DNA of 48,011 nucleotides from Eubacteriaceae bacterium (GTDB lineage: Bacteria; Bacillota; Clostridia; Eubacteriales; Anaerofustaceae). Below the pieces are notes generated by a model, which was given only the letters and a program-made list of their open reading frames with translations, was not told the DNA's origin and did no database searches. Position 1 is the stretch's first letter. Every line of letters starts with the position of its first letter. Both the position numbers and the translations under genes were made by a program. Of this stretch, positions 28,457-38,496 are shown in pieces. The stretch is taken from positions 1 to 48,011 of the forward strand of contig JAFXKY010000016.1 of assembly GCA_017531485.1 (NCBI GenBank). The letters run 5' to 3'.

Positions 28457-31400
28457 TTACTGATTTTCCTTTGCGAGTTTATCCATAATGTCTTTATGGA
28501 GCTGGCAAATTTCAGCTTCTTTAACTGTTTCGTACTGATCGAATACAGATGCTTTATTGTTGCATTCGCGGAGGATCTGCGTTGCGTCGATAGCGTTGAT
28601 CTTGCCGTCGCAGTTTACGTCAGCGATGAATTCAAGCATTCTGAGTTCTTCTTCTGTCATTTCCTCAGAAAGTACGGAAGCCTTGTTGTTGCAGTAACGG
28701 AGGATCTGTGTTGCGTCAACAGCGTTTATCTTGCCATCGTTGTTTACATCGCCTCTGAGGCCGTATCCGGCCGGGATCATTTCGCCCTTGATGAAATCTT
28801 TGCAGACTTCGCATGTCTTGTCGCCTGTATATCCTGCATATGTGCAAGACGGAGCAACATAACCTTCAACGACATATTTATGACCTTCAGTCTTGATGGT
28901 TTCAGTCTTTGTATCGCCGCAGTTTTCGCAAGTGTAAGTTATTTCACCGTCTTTAAGGCATGTTGCCGGTTCAGTAACCTTACCTTCGTCATATTTATGA
29001 CCAAGAGCCGATACTTCTGTCTGTGAAACGATTTCTTTTCCGCATACTTCACATACGATACCGTCTGTGAGACCTGTTTCCGTGCAAGTAGCTTTCTTGC
29101 CTTCTACTGTCTTATGAGTATGCTGTGCAAGTGCTGCTTTTCTCTGTTCTGTGTAATCACAGTTATTGCACTTACGCTGTTCAGTTCCCTGCTGAGTGCA
29201 TGTGGACGGTGTTTCTACTGTCCACTCACCCATTTCGTGATTTCCGTTTGTCGAAATGAATCTCTTTTCGGTGTGTCCGCATGTTTCACACTTACGTGTT
29301 TCTTCTCCGACTTCCGTGCATGTTGCCGGTTTGACAACTGTCCAGTCGCCCATCTTGTGACCGAGTGCGGGAACTTCTGTCTTTTTAACTAAAACTTTGC
29401 CGCATACATCGCAGTGGATTCCTTCTGTGAAGCCTGGTTTGTCACATGTCGCGTCAACAGCTTTGTCAGTAACCGCTGTGTGACCGAGTGCGGGGATTTC
29501 TCTAGTTTCAAAGTAATCACACTTTGTACATTCACGTTTTTCTTCACCTAAAGATTCACATCCCGCTTCGATTGAAACTTTCCAGTCTCCCATTGTGTGC
29601 GCCTTTTCGTCGCCATTCGGATCTGTTTCTTTTCTGTGGCATACTGAACACTCTCTGACATTATATCCGTCAGCAGTACATGTTGAATCTACTTTTGTCC
29701 AGTCAGACCATGTATGGCCAAGTGCAGGGATTTCTTCATATTTGATTGTTTCCCAACACACAACACAGAATTCGTAGTAATGTCCAATATGATCGCATGA
29801 CGGTTCGAGAGTATCCACTTCTGTGTCATGTCCAAGAGCTTCTGTTTCATCATCTGTATAGCTGTCATCACATACTGTGCATGTATATGTTGTGTATCCA
29901 CCCTTAGTACATGTCGGATCTGTTACAACTGCTTCATATTCATGTCCGAGAGCTTCTGTTTCGTTGCCTGTGTAGCTGTCGTCGCATACTGAGCATGTGT
30001 ATGTTGTGTATCCACCGTTTTCGCAATCCGGTCTTGTCACAACTGCTTCATATTTATGTCCGAGAGCTTCTGTTTCATTGCCTGTGTAGCTGTCATCACA
30101 TACTGAGCATGTGTATGTTGTGTATCCACCGTTTTCGCAATCCGGTTTTGTTACGACTGCTTCGTAATCATGTCCTGTTGCAGGGATTTCTCTGATCGTG
30201 GACGCATTTGTGTCATCACATACTAAGCAGTGAACAGATTCTGAACCCGGTTCCGTACATGTCGGCTCTTTGTCTACCGTGTAAATCGGATCTCCGATAT
30301 CAAGATCTTCTTCCCACTGATGCGCAGGTGCGATTTCGATAATATCTTTTACTTCATCGCAATCATAGCAGTGGATAGACATCTGACCCGGTTCTGTGCA
30401 TGTGGAGTCAAAATCTATTGTGTGTTTACGTCTCCATCTGTGAGATGCGGGAATGATATTCTGTTTTTCGGATTCTCCACAAACAGAGCATTCTCTGATG
30501 TCATAACCATCTTCTGTGCATTTCTTTTCAACTGTTGACCAATCTGTCCATGCATGGCCGACAACCGGTACTTCAGTCTGTGCAACGAGGATTTCTCCGC
30601 AAACTGAACACTTCACGCCTTCTGTAAGGCCTGTTTCTGTACATTTCGCTTCAACTGCAGGAATTACTTCTTCTGTGTGTTCAGCTTTTTCGATTACTGT
30701 TCCCGGAGTGATAACTTCCTTACAGCAGTCACATACGTAATCACCTGTATGACCTTCTTCTTCACATGTTGCTTCTTTTGCTCCTGTGAGAGTTGTCTTA
30801 TGGTCGATAGTAACGACGTTCTTTGTTGCTGCGAGGTCGTAATTTACCTTCCAGCCGAGAGCCGCAACTGTGTATTTACCGCAGTCTGTCGGTTCAGCAG
30901 CATTGACAGTGAAAGATGTGAATCTTACTCCGCCGAGAAGTTCTTCGAATTTTTCAACGAGTTTTGTTCCTTTGATCATTTCCGGAAGTTTTTCGATTCC
31001 TGAGAGAAGGTCTTCGATGTTGTCAGAAACAACGATGTCTTTTGTCGGAATGTTCCAGTTTTCCGGGAAAATGATGTTGAGTCTCGAAGGATCATCATGA
31101 TCTGTGTAAGCTGCGATAAATTCGAGGCCTGCAGTATTGTTGATGAATTCTTCAAGATGACCGTTTCCGTCATATGTGATCGTCTTATCGACAACTTCAA
31201 ATTCCGGAGTTGCCGGCTTGATTACCATAGCACCTGTATTCATGCCGAAATATTTGAGTGATCCGCTTTCAGCATATTCAGCGTATGTTGCAACTACTGA
31301 GTATGCGCCAACGTCTGTCGGGAGTTTTTCGTCATAGTATGCAAGGTTTTCGGAATCAATGCCGATGTAAGTAACTTTGAGGTTATCAAGTCTTTCGCCT

Positions 31401-34400
31401 TCAATAACGTTTCCGCTGAGGTCTTTGACAATAACTTCAAGTCCGTGTCTTTCGCCGTCATAAACAAACTGTTTAGCGCCATCAACGAATGATACTTCAA
31501 CTGTCTGTGTTACAACTGCAAATGTTCTGATCTCTGCAACGTCAAATGTGAGGTTTGATGAGATCTCTGCGGGGATGTAAGCGATCTGGGTATATGTACC
31601 GTTCTTTGTAATGTCGTTTACGTCATTTGTAAGAACGAACTTACCGTCTGCTGTTACACCTGTGATGATGTAAGCGATCTTTTCTGTGTACTGAGCAGCA
31701 TATTCGCCATCAACGTATGCTGAAGCACCGAGGTCGATGTTTTCGAGAGCCGGAAGTGTGATTACTCCGTTTTCGTCAACATAGTTCCAGTCAAGATCTA
31801 TTACTGTATGATCCGGAATGATCACTACGATACCCATATCTGAATCGTATGTGTAGTTCGGATCGAATACCATTGCTGTGATGAGGTACATTCCGATAGT
31901 TGACGGATTTGCGTCAGCCTGATCGTGGAAAGTAAGAACTGTATCCTGCGGGAGTGATGCGATGAATTCATCAAACGTTGCGATAACTTCATCTGCAATA
32001 TTCATTCTTACGAAGATATTTCTGATTGTTTCATATCTGTCTCTGAGGCTGATAAGTGTGATGCCGTTTTCGTAAGCTTCACCTGCAACAGCTTTGACTA
32101 CAGTATCAACTTTTTCCGGAAGATCAACGTTTACTGTACCTTCAACAGCTGCCCATTTATCTTCAGAGAAATCTCCGTTAACGTCGATTCCTGCTGTGAT
32201 GATGATCTTCTGGGCGTTGTCTGTTTCAACGTTTTCTGTGATCGTAACGAGTTTTTCAACGTCTACTTCTGTTGAATCATAAACGTGAATTTCGTTTTCA
32301 ACTTCAATTGTTGCTTCTGCCGGTTTAACGAGCATTACTCCGGCTGTAAGGCCTGCATATTCAACTCTGCCCTTTTCGTCGTATTTAACGAATTTAGCAA
32401 TAACGTTGTATGCACCTGTCTGTGTGGGAGCTTCTTCGGAGTAGAATACTTCTCCGTCGCTTTCCATACCTGCATAGAAGTATGTCATTTCGCCGTCAAG
32501 TACGTTTCCGTTTTCATCATATGCAACAGCGCTCATTTCTTTTTCTGTGTTGTCATATGTGAAGATTCTGTCATAGTTTTCATTACCGTTTTCATCAGTA
32601 AATTCAACATTTGCGATTCTCGGTGTTACCACGAGGTTTCTCATGATCGGTTTTGCAACGATGATGTCAGCGCTGATATCTTCTAAGATGTAAGCGATCT
32701 GAGTGTATGCACCGATTCTGAGTTCTGACTGTGCTGTGAAGAAGCTGATCTTGCCTTCGTTTGTTACTCCGACAAAGAGATATTCAACTTCGCCGTTTGC
32801 TTTGTCAAAAATTTCTTCTGTTCCTGCGTAAACAGCTTCAGCGTCGAGGAGGCCTTCGATTGAAAGTGACGGAACTGTAATGATTCCGTTTTCGTCATCG
32901 TAGATCCACTTGAGTTCCGCTTCTGTTACCTTCGGAACGATCATTACGATACCTGCGCCGACTTCAGGCATGAAGTTCGGGTCTGTGATTACAGCACCGA
33001 TAATGTATGCGCCGATATCTTTAGTATCTACATCCTTCTGTTCCTTGAATGTCACTCTGATTTCTTCAGGGATCTGAGAGAGGATTTCTGTGATGTTTGC
33101 AAAAATGTCTGCACTGAATCCGAATTCTTCTGCTGAAGATGCAACTTCGCCAAGACGTGAGATGATATTTTCCGCACCGATACCGTTCTTATATGCATCC
33201 GGGAAGTGCTGAGAAAGGATAGCATCGAATCTTTCGGGGAAGTCGATATTCATTACACCTTCAACTGCATTCCAGCCGTTTTCAGAGAAGTCGCCTTCTA
33301 CGTCAACTGCTGCAGTAATTACAGTTACTTTCGGAGTATCGTTTTCAAGGTCGTCAATAACAGTGATGAGTTCACTTACATCTACCTGTGTACCGTCATA
33401 TGTATGAATGAGGTTTTCAACGCCTACTTCAGCCTTCGCAGGAGCGATGACCATAACTGCAACGTTCATGCCAACGCGGCTTACATATTCTTCGTTGCTT
33501 TCAACGTAAGTTGCGATAACGCTGTATGTACCTGCCTGTGTCGGAGCTGTTGTTGAGTTATAAACTTCAACGTCGTTTTCAAGTCCGATGTAACGAACTG
33601 TGAGTGATGAGTTGTAATCTTCAACGATCTTGTCGCTGTCTTTTTCGTAAACTACGACTTCAACGCCTTTCTGTGTTGTGTCATATTCAAAATAGAATCT
33701 GTTGTTGTCGTTTACATCGACAAATTTAACGTCAACGACGTCTGCAACAACCACATACGCCCTTACGATCGGAACTGCGTAGTAAATTACGTTTCCGAGG
33801 TCAGCGATGTAAGCCATCTGTGTGTATGCACCCACCTGAACGCCCGGTTCGTTTGCGATATATACTTCGCCATCGATATCAAGGCCGACATAGATGTTTC
33901 TGATCTTTTCTGATGCGTATTTAACGTCATCTTCTGTCAGATCTTCTGTCTTCACAACGTGAGAACCCATATCATAAATTCCCGTTGCGATTGCCTGGCT
34001 TGTGATGAAGCCGTTTTCGTCTTTAACGTTAAAGTCGAGTGTTACTTCCTTCGTCTGCGGTTTGATAAGGAGGTAACCGATATCCATTGATGAATTGTAG
34101 TTGCTGTCCGCAACCATAGCGCCAATGAGATAAGCGCCGCTGTTCATGTTTTCGGAAATGATGTTTCCGTCGACAGTAACCTTGATAGCGAGGTCGCCGA
34201 TACCTTCAAGATTTTCAATCTGTGAAAGAACTGAAATGATCTTTTCGATAGAAGTTCTGTCAATATTTACATACTGACCGATTCCTTCGATGCCTTCAAC
34301 CTTGTCAAGGCCACTGAGGAGTCCTTCGAGAGCTGTTCTGAGTTCAGCAACCGTAAGATCGCCTGCAAGACCGTCGTTTTCGAGCTTATCGATGATGCCC

Positions 34401-37400
34401 TGAACATACGGTTTTACTGCTTCCGGAAGTTTTTCAACAAATTCGCTGTCGATGAGTTCCGGAAGATTGAGGTGGAGCACGCTCTTTCCTTCGCCGGCAT
34501 CAAGACCGATGATGAATGAGATGTACTCAGCCGGTTTGCCGACTGTGATCACTGTGCTTTCGCTGATTGCTGTGCCGTAATCAACTGTCTGTGATTTTAC
34601 ATCGATGTCTGTGTCAGCTTTTGCCACTTTGAGAACAAATGTAGCTGATGAAGCTTTGTATTCGTCGTTTCCTGCGTATGTAACAGTTACAGTATGTTCA
34701 CCTGCGTTGAGTCCTTCAACCTTGCTGAATGTAAGTTCTTCGTTTTCTACTTCAGCAACGCCTGTGTATTCACCTGTAGTGAGAGCTGAGAGGACATCAG
34801 CGAGAGTATATTCACCGTAAACAACTTCAACTGTTTCCGGGATATTGAATGTAACTGCTTCACGTGCGTCGTTTACTGTTACAGTACCTGTAACGAGAGC
34901 TGAAGAAACAGTGTATTTAGTTGTATCTACAGAGTATGTAAATGTAACTGAATATGTTCCTTCCGTCTTGATCTGAGCCGGTTCCTGAGAAAGCGTTGGC
35001 CAGATCGGTGTAGAATTCTGTGTGATTAATGTAATTGAAATTACAGCATTTTCAACAACGTTTCCGTCGCTGTCTTTTACGACAACGCCCATGTCTTCGA
35101 TAATTCTGTCAGCATTTACCGGAAGATCAGAAAGTTTTTCAACGTTGATAACAGCATTTTCATTTACGCTGATGGATGTTGATTTTCTGCCTTCGACTAC
35201 TGTGAATTCGATATTTACTTTGTTTCCAAGGCTTGTGTTTGTTTCGTTTACAGTAACTTCAAGTCTGTATGTTCCTGTTGCGGGAATAAGACCAACTCCG
35301 AAAATTTCCAATGAACTTACAGAAGTTGTCGGAAGATCGCCTACAACAGGAAGTCCCGTTCTGTAAAGTTTTGTTGCGTCAGCTGTGAATCCTTCGCCAA
35401 CGAGGAGAGCGATGAGTTCATCTGTTGTGATTGCAACACCGTTGTAGTTTACTGATGTAACTCCTGTTGTGGGGATTTCAGCTTTTGTACGTTTGTCTGT
35501 AACTTCAAAAGTAGCTGAACCCGTACATTCTTTATATTCGTTGTTTCCGTCGAACTTGAATGTTGCTTCGTAAGCACCGAATTCTGTGATAACATAAGCA
35601 CCTTCTACTTTTTCAAGCGGCTGTCCGTCTTTTGTTATCGTTACGATATATGCACTTCCTGCATAGTGATTCAAATCATCTTTATCCCAGACAGAACCAC
35701 CATTAAGGCTTGATGCAATACTATTTTCTTCGATTGCGAAGTTTAAGTTTGTCTGCGGGAAATTGTTGTTCCAGAACTTGAACGCAGCATCTTTTCTGCC
35801 GTCGTAAACTTTAAATTCTGCTGATGCGTTATATGCACCATGAGTTTCATTTCCTGCGAATTCTACGTATAAAGTATACGGAGTTTCGCTCGGAACGATA
35901 GCTGTATAATCTGTGATTTCGTTATCACCCTGTTTAACAACTACTGTAAGAGCTGATTTGTCAAGCTCTTTGCTTGCTGTTGTGTCTTTGAAAGAGGTAA
36001 TGAGTTCTTTAACTTCTTCTTCAGTAACACCTTTTTCAGCGTTTTCATAATAATTGATTGTACCACTATTGTTCAGTTCAATGACTGTCGCGTTTTTCGT
36101 TCCCTTAACATAAACTGTAATCGTGCCTGTAGCACTCTTATATTCGTTTGTTGCAGGGAAAGCAACTGTTACAGTATATGATTTATCCGCCTGCTTGATA
36201 GCTGCGTTTTCATCTAATCCTTCAATAGTTACATATGATGCGTTGTATTCTGTTGAGTATGTAACGTCATCGTCACCAACTTTAACGCTTTCAAATACTG
36301 CGTTGTATACTTCTTCTTCTGAAATACCGTCAACATCATTTGCGTTGAGTTCGAGTTCCGCAGTATTGAGGTTTACAACCGGCTGTTTGCGGTCATCAAC
36401 AACTGTGAGTGTAAGATTTTCAACAGATGTACCGATCACAGTATTTGTATCAGCATATGAAAGGCTGACAGTATATGTACCTGTTGCTGTGATTGTGTCT
36501 TTAGCTTCTCCGCCAATCGTCATCACGATGTCATCTTTGGAGATAACTTCTGTTGTAACGCCGAGAGCTGTAAGAATTTCATCTCTTGAAATAGTGAACT
36601 CGTAAGCATTGACGTTGATGTTGCCGTTTGAAGCTGAGATTTTTGCTGTCGGACGACCTTCTTTAAGAAGAAGATTAACTTTTTCAGAAGCACCGAAATG
36701 ATCATCTGTTAACGGTACTGATACCGTAATTTCATAAGTTTCTCCGATCTGAGAAACTGAATCTCCACCAAGAATGCCTTTCTTAGCTTCGATTTTGATC
36801 TCGCTCTTATCTGCGTCTTTTACAGAAACTCCGATAGCTTCAATGATCGCATTGTTATCAAGCGGAAGTTTTGATGTATCTGTCACAACGTAAGTAACAA
36901 CACCGTCAACTGCATTCGCAAATGTAATTACAGGTGTCGGACGTTTGTCTTCGAGTTTAAATGTTACATCATCTGTGACATTTACATACTTGCCTTTTTC
37001 GCCTGCATAACTTACAGTAAGCTTGTATTCGTATGCTGTTTCGTCTGTGATATAGTTATCCAAGAGTCCTACAGCAGCATCTGCTAAACGACCGGTAAGA
37101 TTATACTGAGATAATGTCGCTGAAATAATGCTTGATGTATCAATTTTATCTCCAAGCGTAACCCAACCAATATGATATGTACCTAAAATACCTAAATTAA
37201 GATCGTAGTTTACGTTACATTCAAGCTTCGTAGTAATATCAGCATCTTCAACTTCATCACCGTCAACTGTAACTACAGAGTCATAAAGCTGATTTACAAT
37301 GTATTCTGATGTTGTAGCTGTTTCACCGATATATGATACAACAACGTCTTCTCCTTCTTTGACAAGATCAGACCATTTGATTGCTGTTTCGATATCGTTT

Positions 37401-38008
37401 GCACCCTGATATGCAACTGTAACTGTGGCATCCCCTTCTAAACCACTTATCTTGTATGAACCATCATTGTTTTTTACGGCTCCCGTAACTGTAACATTAT
37501 AACCATCTTTATCGGCAACAGTAAAGTTTACGCTTTCACCACGATATACATTTACTGTTTCGGAACTACCAGCGATTCCATCTATTGTTATGCTAATAGT
37601 TGCCCTGTCGTAGATCTTTGAAACAAAATCTGTTGACGTGGATTCCCACGATAATGTCCCGCCAAAACCCAAAAAACCACCAGTCTTTTTACCTTTATAC
37701 AAACTGTACTGTTTGTTATTTTCCGGTGTGAACGTTCTTAAAGCATGTGCAGTATCACTATACTCAAACGCATTATCGGTGGTTCCGGTTTTTACGATCT
37801 TAACATATTCGAAATCGCCGAAAAAATCGGAAAGCTCACGTATAGATATTTTTTCCGAATTGTGCACGCTCAGCACGCCATTTTCATAACCCGTTGTAAT
37901 GTCATTTCCAACACTTACTTCCGCCCCAAACACCGGCACGTTACCGAGCACCATGAGCAGAACGAGCAAAAAGGCCAGCGCGCGCTTTTTAAAATCGTTT
38001 TCCTTCAT
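28457..38008 (-). CDS. Giant secreted multi-repeat protein with C-terminal type I dockerin
   Basis: 3183 residues in one frame. Signal peptide FKKRALAFLLVLLMVLGNVPVFGA (cleavage likely after A29). Residues about 40-1130: nine or so Ig/MBG-like modules of 80-130 residues separated by a (D/E)xR linker (EDKRPTPVI, KEGRPTAKI, VDDRKQPVV, YDGRKDAAF, TDKRTKAEI, VEGRKSTSI). Residues about 1136-2265: roughly three tandem ~375-residue units. Residues about 2411-3080: 17 C..CxxC repeats. Residues 3086-3155: dockerin with DVNNDGKINAVDATQILRY and DVNCDGKINAIDATQILRE, two calcium loops. No sortase or SLH anchor, so attachment must be through a cohesin encoded elsewhere. Probably an adhesin or scaffold-bound structural protein. 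AGGAGG lies 6 bases upstream. Confidence 0.9.
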   Translation of the reverse strand: MKENDFKKRALAFLLVLLMVLGNVPVFGAEVSVGNDITTGYENGVLSVHNSEKISIRELSDFFGDFEYVKIVKTGTTDNAFEYSDTAHALRTFTPENNKQYSLYKGKKTGGFLGFGGTLSWESTSTDFVSKIYDRATISITIDGIAGSSETVNVYRGESVNFTVADKDGYNVTVTGAVKNNDGSYKISGLEGDATVTVAYQGANDIETAIKWSDLVKEGEDVVVSYIGETATTSEYIVNQLYDSVVTVDGDEVEDADITTKLECNVNYDLNLGILGTYHIGWVTLGDKIDTSSIISATLSQYNLTGRLADAAVGLLDNYITDETAYEYKLTVSYAGEKGKYVNVTDDVTFKLEDKRPTPVITFANAVDGVVTYVVTDTSKLPLDNNAIIEAIGVSVKDADKSEIKIEAKKGILGGDSVSQIGETYEITVSVPLTDDHFGASEKVNLLLKEGRPTAKISASNGNINVNAYEFTISRDEILTALGVTTEVISKDDIVMTIGGEAKDTITATGTYTVSLSYADTNTVIGTSVENLTLTVVDDRKQPVVNLNTAELELNANDVDGISEEEVYNAVFESVKVGDDDVTYSTEYNASYVTIEGLDENAAIKQADKSYTVTVAFPATNEYKSATGTITVYVKGTKNATVIELNNSGTINYYENAEKGVTEEEVKELITSFKDTTASKELDKSALTVVVKQGDNEITDYTAIVPSETPYTLYVEFAGNETHGAYNASAEFKVYDGRKDAAFKFWNNNFPQTNLNFAIEENSIASSLNGGSVWDKDDLNHYAGSAYIVTITKDGQPLEKVEGAYVITEFGAYEATFKFDGNNEYKECTGSATFEVTDKRTKAEIPTTGVTSVNYNGVAITTDELIALLVGEGFTADATKLYRTGLPVVGDLPTTSVSSLEIFGVGLIPATGTYRLEVTVNETNTSLGNKVNIEFTVVEGRKSTSISVNENAVINVEKLSDLPVNADRIIEDMGVVVKDSDGNVVENAVISITLITQNSTPIWPTLSQEPAQIKTEGTYSVTFTYSVDTTKYTVSSALVTGTVTVNDAREAVTFNIPETVEVVYGEYTLADVLSALTTGEYTGVAEVENEELTFSKVEGLNAGEHTVTVTYAGNDEYKASSATFVLKVAKADTDIDVKSQTVDYGTAISESTVITVGKPAEYISFIIGLDAGEGKSVLHLNLPELIDSEFVEKLPEAVKPYVQGIIDKLENDGLAGDLTVAELRTALEGLLSGLDKVEGIEGIGQYVNIDRTSIEKIISVLSQIENLEGIGDLAIKVTVDGNIISENMNSGAYLIGAMVADSNYNSSMDIGYLLIKPQTKEVTLDFNVKDENGFITSQAIATGIYDMGSHVVKTEDLTEDDVKYASEKIRNIYVGLDIDGEVYIANEPGVQVGAYTQMAYIADLGNVIYYAVPIVRAYVVVADVVDVKFVDVNDNNRFYFEYDTTQKGVEVVVYEKDSDKIVEDYNSSLTVRYIGLENDVEVYNSTTAPTQAGTYSVIATYVESNEEYVSRVGMNVAVMVIAPAKAEVGVENLIHTYDGTQVDVSELITVIDDLENDTPKVTVITAAVDVEGDFSENGWNAVEGVMNIDFPERFDAILSQHFPDAYKNGIGAENIISRLGEVASSAEEFGFSADIFANITEILSQIPEEIRVTFKEQKDVDTKDIGAYIIGAVITDPNFMPEVGAGIVMIVPKVTEAELKWIYDDENGIITVPSLSIEGLLDAEAVYAGTEEIFDKANGEVEYLFVGVTNEGKISFFTAQSELRIGAYTQIAYILEDISADIIVAKPIMRNLVVTPRIANVEFTDENGNENYDRIFTYDNTEKEMSAVAYDENGNVLDGEMTYFYAGMESDGEVFYSEEAPTQTGAYNVIAKFVKYDEKGRVEYAGLTAGVMLVKPAEATIEVENEIHVYDSTEVDVEKLVTITENVETDNAQKIIITAGIDVNGDFSEDKWAAVEGTVNVDLPEKVDTVVKAVAGEAYENGITLISLRDRYETIRNIFVRMNIADEVIATFDEFIASLPQDTVLTFHDQADANPSTIGMYLITAMVFDPNYTYDSDMGIVVIIPDHTVIDLDWNYVDENGVITLPALENIDLGASAYVDGEYAAQYTEKIAYIITGVTADGKFVLTNDVNDITKNGTYTQIAYIPAEISSNLTFDVAEIRTFAVVTQTVEVSFVDGAKQFVYDGERHGLEVIVKDLSGNVIEGERLDNLKVTYIGIDSENLAYYDEKLPTDVGAYSVVATYAEYAESGSLKYFGMNTGAMVIKPATPEFEVVDKTITYDGNGHLEEFINNTAGLEFIAAYTDHDDPSRLNIIFPENWNIPTKDIVVSDNIEDLLSGIEKLPEMIKGTKLVEKFEELLGGVRFTSFTVNAAEPTDCGKYTVAALGWKVNYDLAATKNVVTIDHKTTLTGAKEATCEEEGHTGDYVCDCCKEVITPGTVIEKAEHTEEVIPAVEAKCTETGLTEGVKCSVCGEILVAQTEVPVVGHAWTDWSTVEKKCTEDGYDIRECSVCGESEKQNIIPASHRWRRKHTIDFDSTCTEPGQMSIHCYDCDEVKDIIEIAPAHQWEEDLDIGDPIYTVDKEPTCTEPGSESVHCLVCDDTNASTIREIPATGHDYEAVVTKPDCENGGYTTYTCSVCDDSYTGNETEALGHKYEAVVTRPDCENGGYTTYTCSVCDDSYTGNETEALGHEYEAVVTDPTCTKGGYTTYTCTVCDDSYTDDETEALGHDTEVDTLEPSCDHIGHYYEFCVVCWETIKYEEIPALGHTWSDWTKVDSTCTADGYNVRECSVCHRKETDPNGDEKAHTMGDWKVSIEAGCESLGEEKRECTKCDYFETREIPALGHTAVTDKAVDATCDKPGFTEGIHCDVCGKVLVKKTEVPALGHKMGDWTVVKPATCTEVGEETRKCETCGHTEKRFISTNGNHEMGEWTVETPSTCTQQGTEQRKCNNCDYTEQRKAALAQHTHKTVEGKKATCTETGLTDGIVCEVCGKEIVSQTEVSALGHKYDEGKVTEPATCLKDGEITYTCENCGDTKTETIKTEGHKYVVEGYVAPSCTYAGYTGDKTCEVCKDFIKGEMIPAGYGLRGDVNNDGKINAVDATQILRYCNNKASVLSEEMTEEELRMLEFIADVNCDGKINAIDATQILRECNNKASVFDQYETVKEAEICQLHKDIMDKLAKENQ
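28545..28753 (-). other. Type I dockerin domain (coding segment)
   Basis: Two 22-residue F-hand repeats: GDVNNDGKINAVDATQILRY and ADVNCDGKINAIDATQILRE, each with Asp/Asn at the calcium positions 1, 3, 5, 9 and 12, separated by a 24-residue linker. The near-identical second half of each repeat (INAxDATQILR) is the cohesin-facing helix. Residues after it (DQYETVKEAEICQLHKDIMDK) add a short helix. Confidence 0.9.
28800..30780 (-). repeat. Seventeen C..CxxC protein repeats
   Basis: Each unit of about 35-55 codons runs T-C-T-x2-G-[YFL]..C-x2-C-[GD]..E-x-[IV]-P-A-x-G-H-x(W/Y). I count 17 single-Cys (TCTEPG-like) and 17 CxxC motifs (CSVC, CYDC, CLVC, CTVC, CETC and others). Three units near 29870-30170 are almost identical at protein level (DYEAVVT..GGYTTYTC), indicating recent duplication; the others are diverged. 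Confidence 0.85.
31215..34600 (-). repeat. Three large tandem protein repeats (~375 residues)
   Basis: Unit boundaries are marked by KPAxAxxxVEN.IHxYD-like segments at about 33440, 32310 and 31215, and the first unit begins near 34600. Shared landmarks in each: VNGDFSE.W.AVEG.(M/V)N(I/V)D(L/F)PE, DIGAYIIGA(V/M)..DPN, IGAYTQIAYI, SEEAPTQ(T/A)GAY(N/S)VIA.(F/Y). The first unit is the most diverged. Confidence 0.75.
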
Positions 38009-38110
38009 ATTTCCTCCTGAAAATTATTTTTGTTTTTATTTTTATCCGACCGCAGGATGAAGGGCTCCGATTCGGGCGCATAAAAATATACGCATGTGCG
38101 TACATACAAC

Positions 38111-38139
38111 ATGATACAACATACTCCTTCCAAATGCAA
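38111..38139 (-). promoter_or_regulatory. Probable promoter of the giant dockerin gene
   Basis: Minus-strand TTGCAT (38134-38139), 17-bp spacer, TATCAT (38111-38116). A long leader of about 95 bases to the ATG follows, AT-rich with an ACGCACATGCGT palindrome near 38088-38101. Confidence 0.6.
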
Positions 38140-38225
38140 GGAAAATTTGCCTTATTCGTCCACTTTTTTATGACAAAATTTATCAGCGTCATTTTTAAGC
38201 GCGCGCAGTTGTCTATATAAACCAA

Positions 38226-38248
38226 ATAAAAAAGCACCCTTGGGGTGC
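38226..38248 (-). terminator. Terminator of the ylxM-ffh-rpsP-khpA operon
   Basis: GCACCC (38234-38239), TTG, GGGTGC (38243-38248), read on the minus strand into TTTTTTATTT. Ten bases after the khpA stop. Confidence 0.88.
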
Positions 38249-38257
38249 CTTAAAAAA

Positions 38258-38485
38258 TTATTCGATATCAAGGTCCACATACACATCTTCTTTCGTTGCG
38301 TATGCTTTAAGGACTGTTCTGATGGATTTAGCGATCTTGCCGTGTCTTCCGATGACCTTACCCATATCATCCGGGTTTACGTTGAGTGTAAGGCGGATCT
38401 TGTTTCCGTTTACATTTTCCGTAATTCTTACATCATCGGGGTTATCCACCAATGCCCTGACGATTACTTCAACGAGATCTTTCAT
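38258..38485 (-). CDS. khpA: RNA-binding KH-domain protein KhpA (YlqC)
   Basis: 75 residues, a single KH domain: LVEVIVRALVDNPDDVRITE.., then LNVNPDDMGKVIGRHGKIAKSIRTVLKA with the GRHG loop that contacts RNA. In Firmicutes KhpA pairs with KhpB and binds many RNAs, affecting cell division. ATG at 38485 follows GTGAGG; the GTG one codon before is an alternative. Downstream of rpsP, the conserved position. Confidence 0.95.
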   Translation of the reverse strand: MKDLVEVIVRALVDNPDDVRITENVNGNKIRLTLNVNPDDMGKVIGRHGKIAKSIRTVLKAYATKEDVYVDLDIE

Positions 38486-38496
38486 CACGACCTCAC

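Noticed and set aside
28400..38020. Many open frames on the plus strand opposite the giant dockerin gene
   Set aside because: They lack ribosome sites and protein-like composition; they are by-products of the repetitive minus-strand gene.
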